A program made the position numbers and the translations under genes. A DNA stretch of 64,000 nt, from positions 806,001 to 870,000 of the forward strand of contig NZ_JAMZEK010000002.1 in the NCBI RefSeq assembly GCF_024158035.1, given 5' to 3'. The DNA comes from Dyella lutea. Lineage in GTDB: Bacteria; Pseudomonadota; Gammaproteobacteria; Xanthomonadales; Rhodanobacteraceae. This document shows, one piece after another, positions 60,503-64,000 of the stretch (position 1 is its first letter; each line of letters opens with the position of its first letter). The notes under the pieces were generated by a model, which saw only the letters and a program-made list of their open reading frames with translations, made no database searches and was not told the origin of the DNA.

Positions 60503-62926
60503 TCATGGAGCGTCCATCACGGGTGGGCGGCTGGTCGGCACCAGCAGCACGGTGAAACCGATACCCAGCAGCAGGGTGAGGCCGAAGTCGTGCAGCGCGG
60601 GCATCGAGCTCAGCGACAGCAGGCCGAAGGAAAGCAGGGTGGTGATCGCCGACAGCAGCACGCTGGCGTACATCGCGCCGGGGCGATGCGCGGTGTACGG
60701 CTCGCCCTCATGCAGGAACACCGCGTAGTTGGCGCCCACGCCGAGCACCAGCATCAGCGCCATCCAGTGGAACAGCGTCAGCGGCTGGCCGAGGTAGCCC
60801 AGCGCGGCCAGCGCCAGCGCGATGCCGGCGACCGGCGGCAGCATCACCCGCAGCATGCGTCGCCAGCCGTAGCGCCAGCCGAACACCGGCACCACCAGCA
60901 CGAGCGCGGCGAACAGCCACAGGCTGGCATAGCGGCGGTAGCGGCCGAACAGCTGCGAGACGCTGGCCGCCTTGTCCACCAGGGTCACGCCGGGCAGGCG
61001 ATCGGCGGCGCTCTGCAGCTGCGCGTCGTCGTCGCCCTGCGGCAGCACGATCGAGGCACAGCCGTGTGCGCTGCAGCCCATCCACAGGTAGCGGAACGGC
61101 GTGGCCAGCGGCGACTCCAGCCAGCGGGTGAAGGCCAGCGGCGTGCCCGGCCAGGTGTCGGCATAGCCGGCCGCGGCGTCGGCACGCAACCCGCCGGCGA
61201 CCAGCAGCGACTGCAGGCGTTCGCGGTCGGCCCGGGTACGCGTCGATGCCGGGGCGCCTGCCGGCGGCTCGCCCGTCGCGGGGACGGCGCCGTCCGCCTG
61301 CAGGCTGCGCGCGAGCAGCGCGTGATCGGCCTGCTGACGCGCCTGCGAGGGCGCCATGCGGGCCAGCCCCAGCCAGTCGGCGAGCTGGCCGCGGCGCACC
61401 ATCGCCTGCAGCCGCTGCTCGAGCAGTTCCTCGCGCTGCAGGGTCTGTTCGGTGTTGGCGCCCTGTACCAGGTAGAACTGGCTGCCGTTGCCGAGCCCGG
61501 TGATGTCGCGGATGCGGTGTTCCTGGGCGACCAGCGAGGCCGGCGGGGAAATCAGCAGGTGCACGTCGTCGTCGTGACCGAGCCGCTGCCAGCCGGGCAG
61601 GGCGAGCAGCAGCAACAGCAGCGCCAGCCACCGTCCGCGTCGCCCGTGGCCGGCGTGGCTGACCGCGCGCTGCAGCGCCAGCGCCCAGCGTACCGGGGCC
61701 GCCGACAGCGGCCGGGCCGCGCGCTGCAGCATCGCCGGCAGCAGCCAGAACACGCTGAGGCAGGCCGCCAGCATGCCGCTCATCGCGAACACCGCCATCT
61801 GGCGCAGCGCAGGGAAGGGCACCCCGGCCAGCAGCGCATAGCCCAGCAGCGAGGTGGCCAGCGCCAGCAGCAGGGCCGGCCGCACCTGGCGCAGACCGGC
61901 AGCGGCATCCCAGCGGCTGCCGGCGTTGGCGCGTGCGGTGAGGTACTGGATCGAGTAGTCCACCGCCTCGCCCAGCAGCGCCGCGCCGAACACCAGGGTC
62001 AGCAGGTAGATCTGCTTGAACACCAGCAGGCTGACCACGGTGGCGGTCAGCACGCCGGCCGCGGTCGACAGGAAGGCCAGCAGCAGCGGCCCAGGCGAAC
62101 GGAACATGCCGATCAGCAGCAGCGCGATGCCCAGCGTGGAGATCCAGCCGACCAGGTGCACGTCGTGCTCGGCACCGGCACGGGCGGCGGCGGCATAGAA
62201 CACCGCGCCGGTGCGCAGCACCTCGGTGCCGGGCTGCTCGCGTTCCACCTGCGCGACGGCGGCGTCCACCGCCGCCAGCGCGCGGCGCTGCACGGTGTCG
62301 TCGTAGGACGATCCTTCCAGCGTCGCGGTGACCAGCACGCGGGTGCCACCGTCCTGGTGCGCGACCAGCAGGTTGTCCTCCGGCAGCAGCGGCGAGCGAC
62401 TCCAGGGCTGCTGGTCGAGCCAGTGCTGCAGCCAGCCGAACGGATCGTCCTGCAGCGTGGTGCCCACGCCATCGAGGAACGGTGCGTTGAGCCGTTGCGC
62501 CAGCGCCCGTGCCGGGTCGTAGCCGGGCGCGGCCATCGCGGTACGGTCGTCGTCGGACAACAGGAAGAACCGGTGCGCCAGGTAGGGAGCGACCATCTGC
62601 TGCAGGTCGAACGGCGGCAGCTCTGCCATCACCGAACGGAACACGTGGTCGGCCGCCAGCGCCTTGCCCAGCGCGCGGGCCGCCGCCTTGGCGCGGTCGT
62701 CGTCGGCGTTTTCCACCAGCAGCACCACGCGGTCGCCGTTGGCGTGGGCCAGCCGTTGCACCGCGGCCTCGGCCAGCGGTTGCTGTTCGGTGGCCGGCAA
62801 CATCGCCAGCAGGTCGGTCTGGATGGGAACGCTGCCGCGACCGAACAGCAGCCACGCGCCGAACCCGGCGAGCAGCACCATGGCCACCGCGAACAGCACG
62901 GCATGCAGGGTCAGGCGGGATTTCAC
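60503..62926 (-). CDS. MMPL/RND-family exporter of the polyene cluster
   Basis: An 807-residue membrane protein with about 12 helices in two halves, each helix bundle preceded by a large periplasmic domain, as in RND and MMPL lipid exporters. Helix IV-like motifs GAALLGEAVDYSIQY and VLGVGANYAVFLHEG give the charged/aromatic residues of the proton path. It corresponds to ApeM and should move the lipid-linked polyene toward the outer membrane. GTG start overlaps the LolA-like gene's stop (GTGA). The open frame continues upstream into unrelated sequence. Confidence 0.88.
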   Translation of the reverse strand: MKSRLTLHAVLFAVAMVLLAGFGAWLLFGRGSVPIQTDLLAMLPATEQQPLAEAAVQRLAHANGDRVVLLVENADDDRAKAAARALGKALAADHVFRSVMAELPPFDLQQMVAPYLAHRFFLLSDDDRTAMAAPGYDPARALAQRLNAPFLDGVGTTLQDDPFGWLQHWLDQQPWSRSPLLPEDNLLVAHQDGGTRVLVTATLEGSSYDDTVQRRALAAVDAAVAQVEREQPGTEVLRTGAVFYAAAARAGAEHDVHLVGWISTLGIALLLIGMFRSPGPLLLAFLSTAAGVLTATVVSLLVFKQIYLLTLVFGAALLGEAVDYSIQYLTARANAGSRWDAAAGLRQVRPALLLALATSLLGYALLAGVPFPALRQMAVFAMSGMLAACLSVFWLLPAMLQRAARPLSAAPVRWALALQRAVSHAGHGRRGRWLALLLLLLALPGWQRLGHDDDVHLLISPPASLVAQEHRIRDITGLGNGSQFYLVQGANTEQTLQREELLEQRLQAMVRRGQLADWLGLARMAPSQARQQADHALLARSLQADGAVPATGEPPAGAPASTRTRADRERLQSLLVAGGLRADAAAGYADTWPGTPLAFTRWLESPLATPFRYLWMGCSAHGCASIVLPQGDDDAQLQSAADRLPGVTLVDKAASVSQLFGRYRRYASLWLFAALVLVVPVFGWRYGWRRMLRVMLPPVAGIALALAALGYLGQPLTLFHWMALMLVLGVGANYAVFLHEGEPYTAHRPGAMYASVLLSAITTLLSFGLLSLSSMPALHDFGLTLLLGIGFTVLLVPTSRPPVMDAP

Positions 62927-63552
62927 GGCAGTCCGAGCACGTGCTTTTCCAGCGCACTGAGGGTGCCGGCATCGCGGTTGCGACTGAAGCGGATATCGGT
63001 ATCGCCGCCATCGTGCATGACGATGCGGATGCCCTGCAGGAAGTCGTCGCCGCTCAACTCGACGCGCTCCAGCACCTGCGCCACGCGCTCCTGCCGGGGA
63101 ACCAGTTGGAGTGTCCAGTGGGCGGCGCTGCCGCTGGCGGTGATGGTGAACTGCCGGCTCACTTCGTCGCTGCGGCCGCCGAGCATGGCCTGCAGCATCC
63201 CGGAGATCTGGGCCACCCCGCGGGCATTGCGCAGCGGGTAGGCCTGGCCCCGGGTGTCGATGCGCGCGGCCTGCTTGCCGGTGAACGCCAGTGTTTCGGC
63301 CACCGGCGTCAGCGACTGCCACAGCATGCCGTGGCCGAGCACGAACAGCAGCTGCCCGTGGCTCTCCTGCGGGCGGGCCAGCGCGGGATTGGATCGGGTC
63401 TGCACGAAATCGGCCCGCACCGCCTCGTGGCGGGCCAGCTCACCCAGCACCTGCTGCAGCAGGGGGCTGGGGGTTCCGGTTGCGCAAAGGCCGATGTCGG
63501 GCGTACCGAGCAGCACTCCCAGCGCAAACAGTAAGGCGATCAGATGGCGCAT
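62923..63552 (-). CDS. LolA-like periplasmic lipid carrier of the polyene cluster
   Basis: A 209-residue protein with a signal peptide (cleavage after GLCA) and a LolA/LolB-type fold: VRADFVQTRSNPALARP and LLFVLGHGMLWQSLTP strands at the N-terminal half. It corresponds to ApeL-type carriers that pick up the polyene lipid from the MMPL exporter and deliver it to the outer membrane. It overlaps the glycosyltransferase gene by 13 bp and the exporter by 4 bp. Confidence 0.87.
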   Translation of the reverse strand: MRHLIALLFALGVLLGTPDIGLCATGTPSPLLQQVLGELARHEAVRADFVQTRSNPALARPQESHGQLLFVLGHGMLWQSLTPVAETLAFTGKQAARIDTRGQAYPLRNARGVAQISGMLQAMLGGRSDEVSRQFTITASGSAAHWTLQLVPRQERVAQVLERVELSGDDFLQGIRIVMHDGGDTDIRFSRNRDAGTLSALEKHVLGLP

Positions 63553-64000
63553 GACGGCTCCCGGCGCAGGCGGCGCCACAGCAGTATGGGCGCACGCGGC
63601 AGCATGCCGAGCAACAGGCGGGTGTGCATCGCACTGATGCGCAGGTTGTCGCGCAGCATGCGGAAGTGGGACAGGCCATTCTCCGGGTAGATCACCCGGG
63701 TCGCCAGGTTGCGTACCGGCACGCCGCGCCAGAACAGGCGCACGGCGATCTCGGTGTCGAAGTCCATGCGTGCCGGCACCGGTGCGCGATCGAGTTCGGC
63801 GCAGGTCGCCTCCAGCGGGTACAGCCGGTAGCCGCACATCGAATCGCGGATCGCCAGCGACAGCGTTTCCACCCACACGCAGACGTGGGTGACGTAGCGA
63901 CCGTAGAGGCGGCCACGCGGCACGCTGTCGTCGTAGACCGGGCAACCGCAGACCAGCGCGCGCGGGAACGCGCGCGCCTCATCCACGAAGCGGGGCGCGT
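63540..64000 (-). CDS. Glycosyltransferase family 2, C-terminal part
   Basis: The last 153 residues of a glycosyltransferase, running out of the window. They contain YGRYVTHVCVWVETLSL, DSMCGYRLYPLEA and RMDFDTEIAVRLFWRGV, the C-terminal part typical of the GT2 proteins in aryl polyene and xanthomonadin clusters (the glycosyltransferase half of ApeJ). It likely glycosylates the lipid or polyene. No start is visible. Confidence 0.8.
   Translation of the reverse strand, partial: APRFVDEARAFPRALVCGCPVYDDSVPRGRLYGRYVTHVCVWVETLSLAIRDSMCGYRLYPLEATCAELDRAPVPARMDFDTEIAVRLFWRGVPVRNLATRVIYPENGLSHFRMLRDNLRISAMHTRLLLGMLPRAPILLWRRLRREPSCAI

Noticed and set aside
60503-63322. A longer version of the MMPL exporter starting near 63322.
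   Set aside because: The extra N terminus is an out-of-frame reading of the LolA-like gene; the GTG at 62926 gives the normal exporter N terminus and the usual 4-bp overlap.

Overview
The window is about 64 kb of high-GC, gene-dense bacterial chromosome. TonB receptors, a xanthomonadin-like aryl polyene cluster, REP-like hairpins with the GTAGGAGC and GTCATCCCGGC signatures, and the overall gene repertoire suggest a gammaproteobacterium of the Xanthomonadales, most likely Rhodanobacteraceae (Rhodanobacter, Dyella, Frateuria or Luteibacter type). This placement is inferred from content; no rRNA or other taxonomic marker is present. I saw no tRNA, rRNA, CRISPR array, prophage or intact insertion sequence.

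Region 1 (1-18.1 kb) is housekeeping and accessory sequence. It starts with the 3' end of feoB and a small Cys-rich membrane partner, then an HscC-type Hsp70 with its own J-protein. A Fur-box-controlled operon follows (cupredoxin, FTR1 iron permease, putative outer-membrane protein). Next come the carboxyltransferase subunit of methylcrotonyl-CoA carboxylase, an epoxide-hydrolase-like alpha/beta hydrolase and a TPR protein with a 2-oxoglutarate/Fe(II) oxygenase domain. A run of small secreted or membrane proteins contains a decayed GGDEF gene carrying a nonsense codon and a frameshift.

Region 2 (18.3-41.7 kb) reads as one catabolic island. A leftward unit encodes a Rieske oxygenase of the quaternary-amine demethylase type, a secreted amidohydrolase, an APC amino-acid permease and a DgcA/TMADH-like flavin demethylase. 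A divergent gene encodes a P1-family (DmpA/BapA) aminopeptidase. A second leftward operon encodes two class III aminotransferases, an aldehyde dehydrogenase, a glutaconate/3-oxoadipate-type CoA-transferase and an S9 peptidase. Divergent from it is an IclR regulator followed by a PcaF-like thiolase, an M20 peptidase, a TPR-sulfotransferase and a TonB-dependent receptor. The 88 bp between the two divergent units holds a perfect palindrome, GTTCGATAATCGAAC, nearly identical to the PcaR operator of Pseudomonas putida as I recall it. My reading is uptake and cleavage of peptide-like, probably N-methylated and possibly beta-amino-acid-containing compounds, with carbon leaving through 3-oxoadipate to succinyl-CoA and acetyl-CoA. 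The substrate is unknown.

Region 3 (41.7-50.7 kb) holds an Ala-rich lipoprotein, an acetyl-CoA acetyltransferase, an S8 serine protease autotransporter, isovaleryl-CoA dehydrogenase, a FUSC-family membrane protein and a small periplasmic protein.

Region 4 (50.7-64 kb, cut by the window edge) is a leftward aryl polyene operon of 16 mostly overlapping genes: three ketosynthases, a short ketosynthase-like partner, ketoreductase, two hotdog dehydratases, thioesterase, methyltransferase, ACP, two acyltransferases, a COG4648-like membrane protein, an MMPL exporter, a LolA-like protein and a glycosyltransferase. It should build and export a membrane-anchored polyene pigment. The starter-unit ligase and second ACP usual for such clusters are not seen and may lie beyond position 64000.
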